Source of the DNA: an uncultured Erysipelotrichaceae bacterium
GTDB lineage: Bacteria; Bacillota_I; Bacilli_A; Acholeplasmatales; Anaeroplasmataceae
Assembly: GCA_902796895.1 (NCBI GenBank)
Contig: CADBQV010000256.1
Location: 1 to 6,660 of the forward strand
Length of the DNA stretch: 6,660 nucleotides
Direction of reading: 5' to 3'
Within the stretch, counting starts at the first letter, position 1, and each line of letters opens with the position of its first letter. Below are positions 1 to 5,994 of the stretch, in pieces. Under the pieces are notes generated by a model. It was given only the letters and a program-made list of their open reading frames with translations. It had not been told where the DNA came from and made no database searches. Both the position numbers and the translations under genes were made by a program.

Positions 1-768
1 AAAAATGATAGAGAAAAATATTTATCATTCTATAAGGATTATGGTCTAAATTTAAAATATGGTCTATATGAAAATTATGGTGAAAAGAAAGATAAATTAA
101 AAGATTTAATCTTACTTACAAGCTATAATGAAGATAAATTAATTACTTTTAAAGAATATCTAGATAACATGAAAGAGGATCAAAAGAATATCTACTATGC
201 TATTGCTAAAAACAAAGAAATGGCACAAAGATTACCTCAACTTGAACAAGTAACTAAAAAAGGCTATGACCTATTAATATTATCTGATGATGTAGATGAA
301 TTCATGATTCAAGTGCTTAAGGATTATGAAGGAAAAGAATTTAAATCAATTAATAAGGATGACTTAGATTTATTAACTGAAGAAGAATCTAAAGCAATTG
401 ATGAAAAAGAAAAGAATTCAAAAGAATTCTTAGACGAAATTAAAGAAGTATTAAAGGATGTTAAAGAAGTTAAATTATCTAAGAGATTAACAGATGCTCC
501 ATGCTGTGTTTCATCTACAGGTGAAATTTCATTTGAAATGGAACGTGTATTAAAGAGCCAAAATAGAGATATTAAAGCTGATAGAGTATTTGAAATTAAT
601 CCTAATCATCCAATTTTCGATAAGCTTCAAGACTTATATAAAAATGATAAGGATTTAGCTAAGAAATATACTAATGTATTATATTCTGAAGCATTACTTC
701 AAGAAGGTATATTACCTGATAATGTAAAAGAATTTAATGATAACATTAATGAATTATTACAAAAATAA
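1..768 (+). CDS. htpG: HtpG (bacterial Hsp90 chaperone), C-terminal part, 5' end outside window
   Basis: The frame is open from base 1 to the TAA at 766-768, giving 255 visible residues. The gene must start upstream, because the internal ATG at 169 lies mid-domain. HtpG is a cytosolic ATP-dependent dimeric chaperone that helps stress-damaged proteins fold. The visible part begins in the middle domain. It includes a segment (about residues 55-63) reading DNMKEDQKNIYY, matching the family pattern of 'mkedQ..IYY', followed by a 'LEQVTKKGYDLLILSDDVDE' type stretch that resembles E. coli HtpG '[20 protein letters not shown]'. The C-terminal dimerisation domain follows, with SKRLTDAPCCVSS and FEINPNHP, both classic HtpG positions. 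A charged Lys/Glu-rich linker separates the two, as is usual. The N-terminal GHKL ATPase domain is not in the window. Full-length HtpG is usually a little over 600 residues, so about 60% is missing to the left. A strong terminator follows directly, so this is the last gene of its transcript. Confidence 0.96.
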   Translation, partial: KNDREKYLSFYKDYGLNLKYGLYENYGEKKDKLKDLILLTSYNEDKLITFKEYLDNMKEDQKNIYYAIAKNKEMAQRLPQLEQVTKKGYDLLILSDDVDEFMIQVLKDYEGKEFKSINKDDLDLLTEEESKAIDEKEKNSKEFLDEIKEVLKDVKEVKLSKRLTDAPCCVSSTGEISFEMERVLKSQNRDIKADRVFEINPNHPIFDKLQDLYKNDKDLAKKYTNVLYSEALLQEGILPDNVKEFNDNINELLQK

Positions 769-773
769 TTTTG

Positions 774-800
774 AAAGGGAGGAAAAGTCCTCCTTTTTTT
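774..800 (+). terminator. Rho-independent terminator after htpG
   Basis: Stem 774-783 pairs with 788-797 around an AAAG loop (784-787). The core is GGAGGA against TCCTCC, extended outward by one G-T wobble and three A-T pairs. It runs directly into a T-run (794-800). It lies six bases after the htpG stop and separates htpG from the MATE gene. The left arm contains GGGAGG, which looks like a ribosome binding site, but no start codon follows at a suitable distance. Confidence 0.9.
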
Positions 801-859
801 GTCAATATATATTTTTATTTATTGTGATAATTTTTCCTTTTTTTAATGAGACATTATAG

Positions 860-865
860 TATAAT
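860..865 (+). promoter_or_regulatory. Candidate -10 box for the MATE gene
   Basis: A perfect TATAAT occurs 25 bases before the MATE start codon, in the gap after the htpG terminator, where a new promoter is expected. It forms the right arm of a short inverted repeat, ATTATA-G-TATAAT (853-865). No convincing TTGACA-like -35 lies 16-18 bases upstream, where the sequence is mostly T. In such AT-rich DNA the match could be chance. A start site about 7 bases downstream would give a very short leader beginning just before the ribosome binding site. Confidence 0.4.
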
Positions 866-875
866 TTAATTGAAA

Positions 876-883
876 AAAGGAGG
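876..883 (+). promoter_or_regulatory. Ribosome binding site that fixes the MATE start
   Basis: AAAGGAGG is a near-perfect Shine-Dalgarno sequence 7 bases before the ATG at 891. It lies inside the longer open frame that begins at a TTG at 870, so that TTG would have to be read from within its own Shine-Dalgarno region. This argues for ATG 891 as the true start. Confidence 0.9.
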
Positions 884-890
884 CAAATAT

Positions 891-2657
891 ATGACAAATG
901 ATATTAATTATAGCTTAGTAAATCAAAAAAGAATAAAAAAAGTAGATAATAAAATAGCTAAATTAAAAGATGAAGATGAAAAAGACATTTATATTAAATA
1001 TAAAGATGATTTAAATAATATGTCTTTAAATGATGCTAAAAAGAATTTAGCCATTAATAAATCTAAAAGAAAAAGAAAACAAATATTAACATATAATTTG
1101 TTTAAAGTTGCAGCTATAATTTGTCTTCCTATTGCCCTATATGGTCTATTCAATAGCTTTTATAATTTAATAGATTCTATTATTTGTTCATCAATTTCTG
1201 CAAGCAGTGTAACAAAGGTTGCTGCCCTTGCACAAGTTAAAAATGCACTTGCTGCATTTGGTGCTGGTATTGCTGGTGGTGGTGCGATAATTGTTGCTAG
1301 ACATTATGGTGCTGGAGATTTAAAAAGTGCCAAAAAATATTCTGCAGTATTATTATCTATTATTTTTGTTGTTTCACTTTTAATTATACTTGTATTAACA
1401 CCACTATCTGATTGGATTGTAAGACTTGCATCAGTAGGTGCAGATGATGATTCAATCATGTATTTTAGATTACAATTATTAGAACTTGCAATAGTAGCTA
1501 TAAATACAATGTATTTTGGCTTAGAAAAAGCTAAAGGTAATTCTAAAAATATAATGTATTTAAATATATTAGTATTATTAGTTAAAATGTTATTTACAGT
1601 GATGTTTGTATATGCCCTACCTCATATGATAGATGGCTTTAGGCCAAATATTTTCCATATTGAAATATCAACAATCTTAGGTCAAAGTGCCTTACTTATT
1701 ATTGCTATATTCACATTATTTTCAAAAAGAAATATCTTAAGAATAAATATAAAAGAATTATCTTTAAGATGGAAATATGTTAAGCAAGTCTTATTTTTAG
1801 CAGTACCTATTTTCTTAGGTAAATTCATAATGTCTTTAGGAAAAGTAGTAGTAAATTCAATGTGTGGTGAATTCTACGGCTTAGATACAGGAGGACACTT
1901 AGAAAATGGTGTTGTTGTTGATAGCTTAATAGTTGGTGCCCTAGCTGTATCTAATAACCTAACAGGACTTTGTGTAAATCCTACAAACGCATTTGAGGAG
2001 GGTGGCTCAACAATTATAAGCCAAAATTTAGGTGCTAAAAATATGAGAAGAGCTATGAGAGCATTCATTGCTAATTTAATATGGGTAGCAATCATCTCAA
2101 TTTCAGGATATATATTAATAACTTTTGTATTCCAAAATCAATTAATAAATATATTTAATTACAAGCCTAATGCTTCAGCAGAGGAATTAGAGAAAACTCA
2201 AAATTTAATTAAATATATAAAAGAAATATATATTTATGATTCTATTTCGATAATTGGCTTAGGATTTACAGCAGCAGTACTTGGTTTATTATATGGATTT
2301 GGTCAAACATATTTATCAGGAATATTAAATTTCTCAAGAATTGGTATTAGAATATTAACACTTTTAGTTTGTAAATTCTGGATTGGCATGGATTATAGAG
2401 CAGCAGGTGTTTCAATGGGTGTAAGCAATGTATTAATTTTATTGCTATCAGTTGTTTTCTTAATAATTTTTAGAATGCGTGTTAAAAAGCATGGCTATAA
2501 TGGAATGTATTTTACAGATGCTGAACCTGAATTAGTTGAATTAAAAGAAGATGATGGAAAAATAAAGAATAATGATGAAAAAATAAATGAAGAAATTTTA
2601 GATGATAATATAGTAAAAAAAGATATAATAGAAGAAGAAAAATTAGGTGAACAATAA
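891..2657 (+). CDS. MATE-family multidrug/toxin exporter with charged N- and C-terminal extensions
   Basis: The product is 588 residues from ATG 891, chosen because AAAGGAGG sits 7 bases upstream. MATE proteins are polytopic inner-membrane antiporters that export cationic drugs or metabolites using Na+ or H+ gradients; the substrate here is unknown. Residues 1-65 are hydrophilic and Lys/Asp-rich. About twelve hydrophobic segments follow, roughly 68-92, 114-137, 150-172, 192-209, 220-246, 258-276, 297-320, 345-365, 388-413, 447-470, 478-497 and 503-527. The two-fold MatE repeat is visible: the first half has FNSFYNLIDS and 'GAGIAGGGAIIVARHYGAGD' (about 124-143). The second has VPIFLGKFIMSLGKVV and 'FEEGGSTIISQNLGAKN' (about 368-384), with the matching 'G.....S...GA.N' pattern. 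Residues 530-588 form a soluble acidic tail. Typical MATE proteins are near 450 residues, so about 120 residues are extra, nearly all at the two ends. An unusual loop, roughly 322-345 (NSMCGEFYGLDTGGHLENG), precedes helix 8. It appears to be a single-gene transcript with its own terminator. Family assignment is firm; subfamily and substrate are not known. Confidence 0.88.
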   Translation: MTNDINYSLVNQKRIKKVDNKIAKLKDEDEKDIYIKYKDDLNNMSLNDAKKNLAINKSKRKRKQILTYNLFKVAAIICLPIALYGLFNSFYNLIDSIICSSISASSVTKVAALAQVKNALAAFGAGIAGGGAIIVARHYGAGDLKSAKKYSAVLLSIIFVVSLLIILVLTPLSDWIVRLASVGADDDSIMYFRLQLLELAIVAINTMYFGLEKAKGNSKNIMYLNILVLLVKMLFTVMFVYALPHMIDGFRPNIFHIEISTILGQSALLIIAIFTLFSKRNILRINIKELSLRWKYVKQVLFLAVPIFLGKFIMSLGKVVVNSMCGEFYGLDTGGHLENGVVVDSLIVGALAVSNNLTGLCVNPTNAFEEGGSTIISQNLGAKNMRRAMRAFIANLIWVAIISISGYILITFVFQNQLINIFNYKPNASAEELEKTQNLIKYIKEIYIYDSISIIGLGFTAAVLGLLYGFGQTYLSGILNFSRIGIRILTLLVCKFWIGMDYRAAGVSMGVSNVLILLLSVVFLIIFRMRVKKHGYNGMYFTDAEPELVELKEDDGKIKNNDEKINEEILDDNIVKKDIIEEEKLGEQ

Positions 2658-2675
2658 AATTGTTTGCCTTTTTTT
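2646..2675 (+). terminator. Rho-independent terminator overlapping the end of the MATE gene
   Basis: GGTGAACAAT (2646-2655) pairs with ATTGTTTGCC (2659-2668) across a three-base AAA loop, giving 10 pairs with two G-T wobbles. Seven T follow (2669-2675). The left arm is made of the last three sense codons plus the first base of the stop codon, and the loop holds the first bases after it, so the hairpin spans the stop. This ends the MATE transcript and means the next gene needs its own promoter. Confidence 0.78.
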
Positions 2676-2684
2676 CTTATACTC

Positions 2685-2713
2685 TTTTAATTTAGTTTAA
2701 AAATTAGTAAAAT
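2685..2713 (+). promoter_or_regulatory. Possible promoter of the 2745-5890 operon
   Basis: A promoter must lie between the terminator at 2675 and the start at 2745 if the operon is independently transcribed. One arrangement is TTTTAA (2685-2690), 17 bases, then TAAAAT (2708-2713). An alternative -10 is TATTAT at 2721-2726, with TTTAAA at 2696-2701 as a -35 at wider spacing. None is a strong match, and the region is almost pure A/T, so the exact boxes are uncertain. Confidence 0.3.
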
Positions 2714-2730
2714 AATAATGTATTATTTTA
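2708..2730 (+). repeat. Perfect 10-bp inverted repeat before the flavin reductase gene
   Basis: TAAAATAATA (2708-2717) and TATTATTTTA (2721-2730) are exact reverse complements separated by ATG. The right arm ends on the first A of the Shine-Dalgarno sequence. It could be an operator over the promoter or a weak mRNA hairpin next to the ribosome binding site. It has only A-T pairs, so chance is a real possibility in this base composition. Confidence 0.5.
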
Positions 2731-2744
2731 AGGAGGATAAATAA

Positions 2745-3296
2745 ATGAAAACAAATTTCAAGCCACAAACATGGTTTTATCCACTTGCTGTTGCAATGAT
2801 TGGTACATATGATAAGGATGGTAATCCCAATTTAATGAATGCTGCATGGGCATCAATTTATGATTACAATAAAGTATTAGTAAATATGGCAAGTCATAAA
2901 ACTACTGATAATTTAAAAGAAAATGGATATTTCACATTAGCTTTTGCTACTAAAAAGACTGTATGTGAATCTGACTATGTAGGAATAGTATCAGGTAATG
3001 TTGAAAAAAATAAAATAAAAAAATGTGGACTAACACCTAAAAAAGGAACAATTAATGCACCGTATTTTGATGAATATCCACTTACACTAGAATTAAAGCT
3101 TGAATCAATGGATGATGATTATCATGTAATTGGTGAAATAGTAAATATTATTGTTGATGATTCTATATTAACAGATGGAAAAATTGATCCTAAAAAACTA
3201 GAAGCAATTTCATTTGACCCAGTAAATAATAAATATTTATTATTATCAGGTGAAGTAGTTGCTGATGCATTTAAATGTGGTCTTAAATTTAAATAA
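2745..3296 (+). CDS. Flavin reductase-like, FMN-binding split-barrel protein (flavoredoxin type)
   Basis: The product is 183 residues, the usual size for the flavin reductase-like domain family (Flavin_Reduct). ATG 2745 has AAGGAGG at 2730-2736, 8 bases upstream. The family forms soluble cytoplasmic dimers that bind FMN in a split beta-barrel and transfer electrons or reduce flavin. The flavoredoxin-like branch is common in anaerobes. Family features seen are the N-terminal 'P..VAMIGTYDKDGNPNLMNAAW' pattern (about 13-35), here with P13, G20, G26, N29 and N32. A 'SHKTTDNLKENGYFTLAF' segment follows (about 50-67), equivalent to the 'R.t..ni...g.F.vn' flavin-contacting strand. A later DYHVIGEIV (about 125-133) matches the 'H.i..GEV' strand. 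Cysteines are at 74, 94 and 178. There is no signal peptide or membrane segment. It is the first gene of a tight operon, 8 bases before the Nudix gene. The electron donor and partner cannot be told from sequence. Confidence 0.87.
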   Translation: MKTNFKPQTWFYPLAVAMIGTYDKDGNPNLMNAAWASIYDYNKVLVNMASHKTTDNLKENGYFTLAFATKKTVCESDYVGIVSGNVEKNKIKKCGLTPKKGTINAPYFDEYPLTLELKLESMDDDYHVIGEIVNIIVDDSILTDGKIDPKKLEAISFDPVNNKYLLLSGEVVADAFKCGLKFK

Positions 3297-3304
3297 GAGG
3301 GTAT

Positions 3305-3841
3305 ATGGATTTTACAGAAAAGAAAATAGATGGTGAGGTCATCTATGATGGTAAGGTATTAAAATTAATAAAAGATAAGGTATTATGTCCTGGTGATGTT
3401 GTGTCTTATAGAGAAATAATACTTCATCATGGTGGAGCAGCAATTTTAGCAATCACTGAAGATAAAAAGATATTTTTAGTTAAGCAATTTAGATATGCAT
3501 ATAATGAATTATTATATGAAATACCTGCAGGAAAGCTAGAAAAGGATGAAGACCCTTATGATGCTGCAATGCGTGAATTAGAAGAAGAAACAGGAAATAG
3601 GGCAGATAATCTTGAATATTTAGGTGTAATATACCCATCTTGTGGATATACATCTGAAAAAATACATCTATATTTAGCAACAAAATTTGTTAAGACTCAT
3701 ACAAATTTTGATAAGGATGAAAATATAGAAACTTATTTATTTTCACTTGATGAAGTTAAAAAAATGATATTAAATGGCGAAATAAAAGACGCTAAAACAA
3801 TTTGTGCAATAAATTATTATATGCTTAAATATGAAAATTAA
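3305..3841 (+). CDS. Nudix hydrolase, probable ADP-ribose pyrophosphatase
   Basis: The product is 178 residues, close to the usual length of NudF-type enzymes. The Nudix box GX5EX7REUXEEXGU is complete at residues 76-98: G76, E82, R90, E91, L92, E94, E95 and G97. Only the last position is off (N98 instead of a hydrophobic residue). These glutamates bind the catalytic Mg2+. Further ADP-ribose pyrophosphatase traits are the upstream FLVKQFRYAYNELLYEIPAGK stretch (57-77), which starts before the box, and YPSCGYTSEKIHLYLA (110-125) after it. The latter corresponds to the family 'sPG..dE.i.ly.A' with a conserved proline (P111). The expected reaction is ADP-ribose to AMP plus ribose-5-phosphate in the cytosol, clearing reactive free ADP-ribose. 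Substrate preference within the family (ADP-ribose or other ADP-sugars) is inference. The ribosome binding site is a short-spaced AAGAGGG (3295-3301) overlapping the previous stop, which suggests translational coupling. It is the second gene of the operon. Confidence 0.92.
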   Translation: MDFTEKKIDGEVIYDGKVLKLIKDKVLCPGDVVSYREIILHHGGAAILAITEDKKIFLVKQFRYAYNELLYEIPAGKLEKDEDPYDAAMRELEEETGNRADNLEYLGVIYPSCGYTSEKIHLYLATKFVKTHTNFDKDENIETYLFSLDEVKKMILNGEIKDAKTICAINYYMLKYEN

Positions 3842-3860
3842 AAAAGGAGGGGATTAAAGA

Positions 3861-5000
3861 ATGAAAAATATAGTTTATTATTTAAAAAAGCATGGTAATA
3901 AATCTTTTAATGAATTAGAATTTAATGAAATAGATTCTTTAATCCTTTCTCAATTATCATATTTATATTTTGAAAAAATATGTAAAGATTTAAATGGTTA
4001 TTATAAATTAAAAGATTATTTAAAAGTAGATTATATATATGATTTATGTAAAGGTGCTATGAACTATAAATGGAATATAAGATTAGTTAGAGCATTTCAA
4101 GATACTAAAAGATATGATGAATTATATTTTAGTGATATAGATCCTAGATTTGATACTTCAAATAATCAGCAATTTTATGCGATGACATTTCATTTAAAAG
4201 ATTTTATCTACATAAGCTTTAGAGGAACTGATTTATCATTTAATGGTTGGAGAGAGGATTTTAACATGTGGTTTAAAGAAGAAACACCATGTCAAAGAGA
4301 CTCTATAGAATATGTAGAAAAAATATATGATAAATATAAAAAGAATATGATTATAGGCGGTCACTCTAAGGGTGGCAATTTAGCTTTTTATTCTTCAATG
4401 TATTGTAAAGATGAAGTAGTAGATAAAATATTAAAAATATATTCATTTGATGGACCAGGACTTAAGGATAAAGAGCCTTTTTTATCATATGAATATTTCA
4501 GAATTAAAAATAGACTTGTGACATTTTCATCTGCAGCAAGTATAGTTGCAGTGCTTTTATATCATGTTGATAATGTTGAATTCTTAAAATCATCTAGCGT
4601 ATCTATATTGCAGCATTCTGCATATAACTGGCATATAGAAAACGATAAAAGATTATTAAGAACTAAAAATAATGAATTATTATCTAGGTTCTTAGATAGA
4701 AGCTTAACTAGATTTTTAACTGTATCTAAGGCTAGAGAAAGACAAAGATTTGTAGATATTTTATTTTATCTTGCACAGGATAATCCTGATGCATCAATTA
4801 TGGAAATAAGACATCACCCACTTAAATATTTAAGAAGTGTAAGAATGAGAAAAAGATTGCTTAGTAAGCATCAATATAAATTTTTAAAGCTAGAGCTTAA
4901 AAAAATGAGTTTATGCTTTAAAGAAGTTTTTTTTGAAAGAATGCAAAATAGAAAGAAGAAAATTGCTAAAAAATTATTGTTATCTAAAAAACAAGATTAA
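3861..5000 (+). CDS. DUF2974-type alpha/beta hydrolase (lipase-like), function unknown
   Basis: The product is 379 residues, and ATG 3861 has AAGGAGG at 3844-3850. The sequence fits the DUF2974 (Mbeg1-like) group, alpha/beta-hydrolase-like proteins of Firmicutes with no settled role. The visible hydrolase marks are F-R-G-T-D at 120-124, the usual strand and oxyanion region of lipase-3-like folds. The nucleophile elbow GGHSKGG (166-172) has Ser169 as the likely nucleophile. SFDGPG (195-200) follows, with Asp197 as a likely acid, and His252 in QHSAYNW is a plausible third member of the triad. The N-terminal 'NELEFNEIDSLILSQLSYLYFE' (17-38) is typical of the group. There is no signal peptide, so it is probably cytosolic, perhaps at the membrane. 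The last 100 or so residues are very basic and helical (many Lys/Arg, ending KKKIAKKLLLSKKQD), which could contact membrane lipid or nucleic acid. It sits 19 bases after the Nudix gene and 23 before the channel gene. The triad is inferred, not proven, and the substrate is unknown. Confidence 0.82.
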   Translation: MKNIVYYLKKHGNKSFNELEFNEIDSLILSQLSYLYFEKICKDLNGYYKLKDYLKVDYIYDLCKGAMNYKWNIRLVRAFQDTKRYDELYFSDIDPRFDTSNNQQFYAMTFHLKDFIYISFRGTDLSFNGWREDFNMWFKEETPCQRDSIEYVEKIYDKYKKNMIIGGHSKGGNLAFYSSMYCKDEVVDKILKIYSFDGPGLKDKEPFLSYEYFRIKNRLVTFSSAASIVAVLLYHVDNVEFLKSSSVSILQHSAYNWHIENDKRLLRTKNNELLSRFLDRSLTRFLTVSKARERQRFVDILFYLAQDNPDASIMEIRHHPLKYLRSVRMRKRLLSKHQYKFLKLELKKMSLCFKEVFFERMQNRKKKIAKKLLLSKKQD

Positions 5001-5023
5001 TTTTAGCTTGGAGGAAATATTCA

Positions 5024-5890
5024 ATGAAAAAGATGGATGGTAAAACAAAAAATAGATTGTTTATTGTCATGAATTTAGTATTATCATTTTTAACAATGAT
5101 AATATTATTAACCATTATGGGTGGAATACTTAAAAAGGATGAAATCTATATATCTCGCTTTTTATGTATATCTATTTTAGTTTATGCAGCATATCAAATA
5201 TTACTATTTGCTGTTTATAAGGAAAAGAAAGATAGAATAAGAATTGTTGTTGTAGGAATAATATATATAATTGCTGCAATACTTGCATATTATTGCGATA
5301 GGCATTATACAATTTATTATATTTCAACAGCGACAGTTGTATTCGCAATGCTTGTAAATCAAATATTAAAAATTGATAAAAAAAGTCAAAAGAAAGGCTT
5401 TTTAATTACTGATATATTAACTGTAGTAATTTGTGTATTATTGATAATTGCTATATTTACTAATATGACAGAAGAAAATGCTCATCTAATTGTCTTAGTT
5501 GCAATATTTTTAATGTTATTAAGTACAATGAGAAGAATATTACTTCCTGTAATTAGATTTGAAAAGATTAAATTATTCTTAAGTATTATTATTAAAACTC
5601 ATACAATTGATGTTATAATATTCTTACTAGCATTTATTATTGCATTTTCATTTTTATTCCCACTTGTAGAAGAATCAATCACTAACTTCTGGGATGGTAT
5701 GTGGTATTCATTTGCAGTTATAACAACAATAGGATTTGGTGATTTTGCTGCAACTAGTGCCGTTGGAAGAATTTTAACTGTAATATTAGGTATTTATGGT
5801 ATTGTTGTAGTTGCAATTATTACATCTGCAATAGTTAATTTCTATAACGAAGTTTCTGCAAAAGAAAAATCTAAAGAAATTGTTGATTAA
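5024..5890 (+). CDS. Potassium-channel family membrane protein, pore of the Ion_trans_2 type
   Basis: The product is 288 residues. ATG 5024 is preceded by GGAGG (5010-5014) at 9 bases; a second ATG at 5033 is possible but worse spaced. The C-terminal pore module is clear: helix at about 194-214, pore helix about 222-234, selectivity filter T-I-G-F-G-D at 235-240, then an inner helix at about 248-272. This filter is the K+ signature, so the protein should conduct K+ across the cytoplasmic membrane as a tetramer. Six more hydrophobic segments precede it (about 12-35, 44-65, 72-90, 96-114, 127-147 and 153-171), making eight in all. After the sixth comes a basic stretch with R170, R171, R178, K181 and K183. 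It recalls an S4 or S4-S5 linker but lacks the regular every-third-residue arginines of a true voltage sensor. There is no cytosolic RCK/TrkA-N domain; only a short charged tail follows the pore. It is the last gene of the operon and ends just before a strong terminator. Confidence 0.88.
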   Translation: MKKMDGKTKNRLFIVMNLVLSFLTMIILLTIMGGILKKDEIYISRFLCISILVYAAYQILLFAVYKEKKDRIRIVVVGIIYIIAAILAYYCDRHYTIYYISTATVVFAMLVNQILKIDKKSQKKGFLITDILTVVICVLLIIAIFTNMTEENAHLIVLVAIFLMLLSTMRRILLPVIRFEKIKLFLSIIIKTHTIDVIIFLLAFIIAFSFLFPLVEESITNFWDGMWYSFAVITTIGFGDFAATSAVGRILTVILGIYGIVVVAIITSAIVNFYNEVSAKEKSKEIVD

Positions 5891-5902
5891 TTAAATAAAA
5901 TT

Positions 5903-5933
5903 AAAGGGAAAAATTCAAGTTTTTCCCTTTTTT
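5903..5933 (+). terminator. Rho-independent terminator closing the four-gene operon
   Basis: AAAGGGAAAAA (5903-5913) and TTTTTCCCTTT (5920-5930) form a perfect 11-bp stem with a six-base loop (TTCAAG). T continues to 5933. It lies 12 bases after the channel stop codon. The other strand also has a T-rich stretch after the stem, so weak two-way action is possible, but no convergent gene is seen here. Confidence 0.9.
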
Positions 5934-5944
5934 CTATTTTAATT

Positions 5945-5973
5945 TTGTGTTATCATTATTATAATGATAAATT
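5945..5973 (+). promoter_or_regulatory. Candidate promoter of the TIR-like gene
   Basis: There are two readings. The first is TATAAT at 5960-5965 as -10, with only a weak TTTTAA (5937-5942) at a 17-base spacing. The second is TTGTGT (5945-5950) as -35 with TAAATT (5968-5973) as -10 at 17 bases. In both cases the inverted repeat at 5950-5970 overlaps the promoter core. A promoter is expected here because the terminator at 5903-5933 cuts off read-through. Confidence 0.38.
5950..5970 (+). repeat. Perfect 10-bp inverted repeat (possible operator) upstream of the TIR-like gene
   Basis: TTATCATTAT (5950-5959) and ATAATGATAA (5961-5970) are exact reverse complements around a single T. The repeat contains a perfect TATAAT (5960-5965), a candidate -10 box. 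A binding protein here would therefore block the promoter. It has no T-run after it and a one-base centre, so it is unlikely to be an RNA hairpin or terminator. The operator role is inferred from symmetry and position. Confidence 0.5.
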
Positions 5974-5994
5974 TCGGCTGAGGTGGTATAAAAT

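Noticed and set aside
169..171. ATG at 169 as the start of a small protein
   Set aside because: The frame stays open to base 1 and the upstream residues continue the HtpG middle domain.
870..890. TTG at 870 as start of the MATE gene
   Set aside because: The first codons would be the Shine-Dalgarno sequence itself, which is ideally placed for ATG 891.
1874..2095. Open frame of 73 codons on the - strand
   Set aside because: It lies fully inside the MATE gene opposite clearly conserved coding sequence and has no family resemblance, so it is a shadow.
2676..2744. FMN riboswitch or other leader RNA before the flavin reductase gene
   Set aside because: The gap after the terminator is only about 70 bases, nearly all A/T, and has none of the conserved G/C-rich stems of an FMN riboswitch.
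3489..3683. Open frame of 64 codons on the - strand
   Set aside because: It is opposite the Nudix box region and has no plausible product; it arises from the A/T-rich codons of the real gene.
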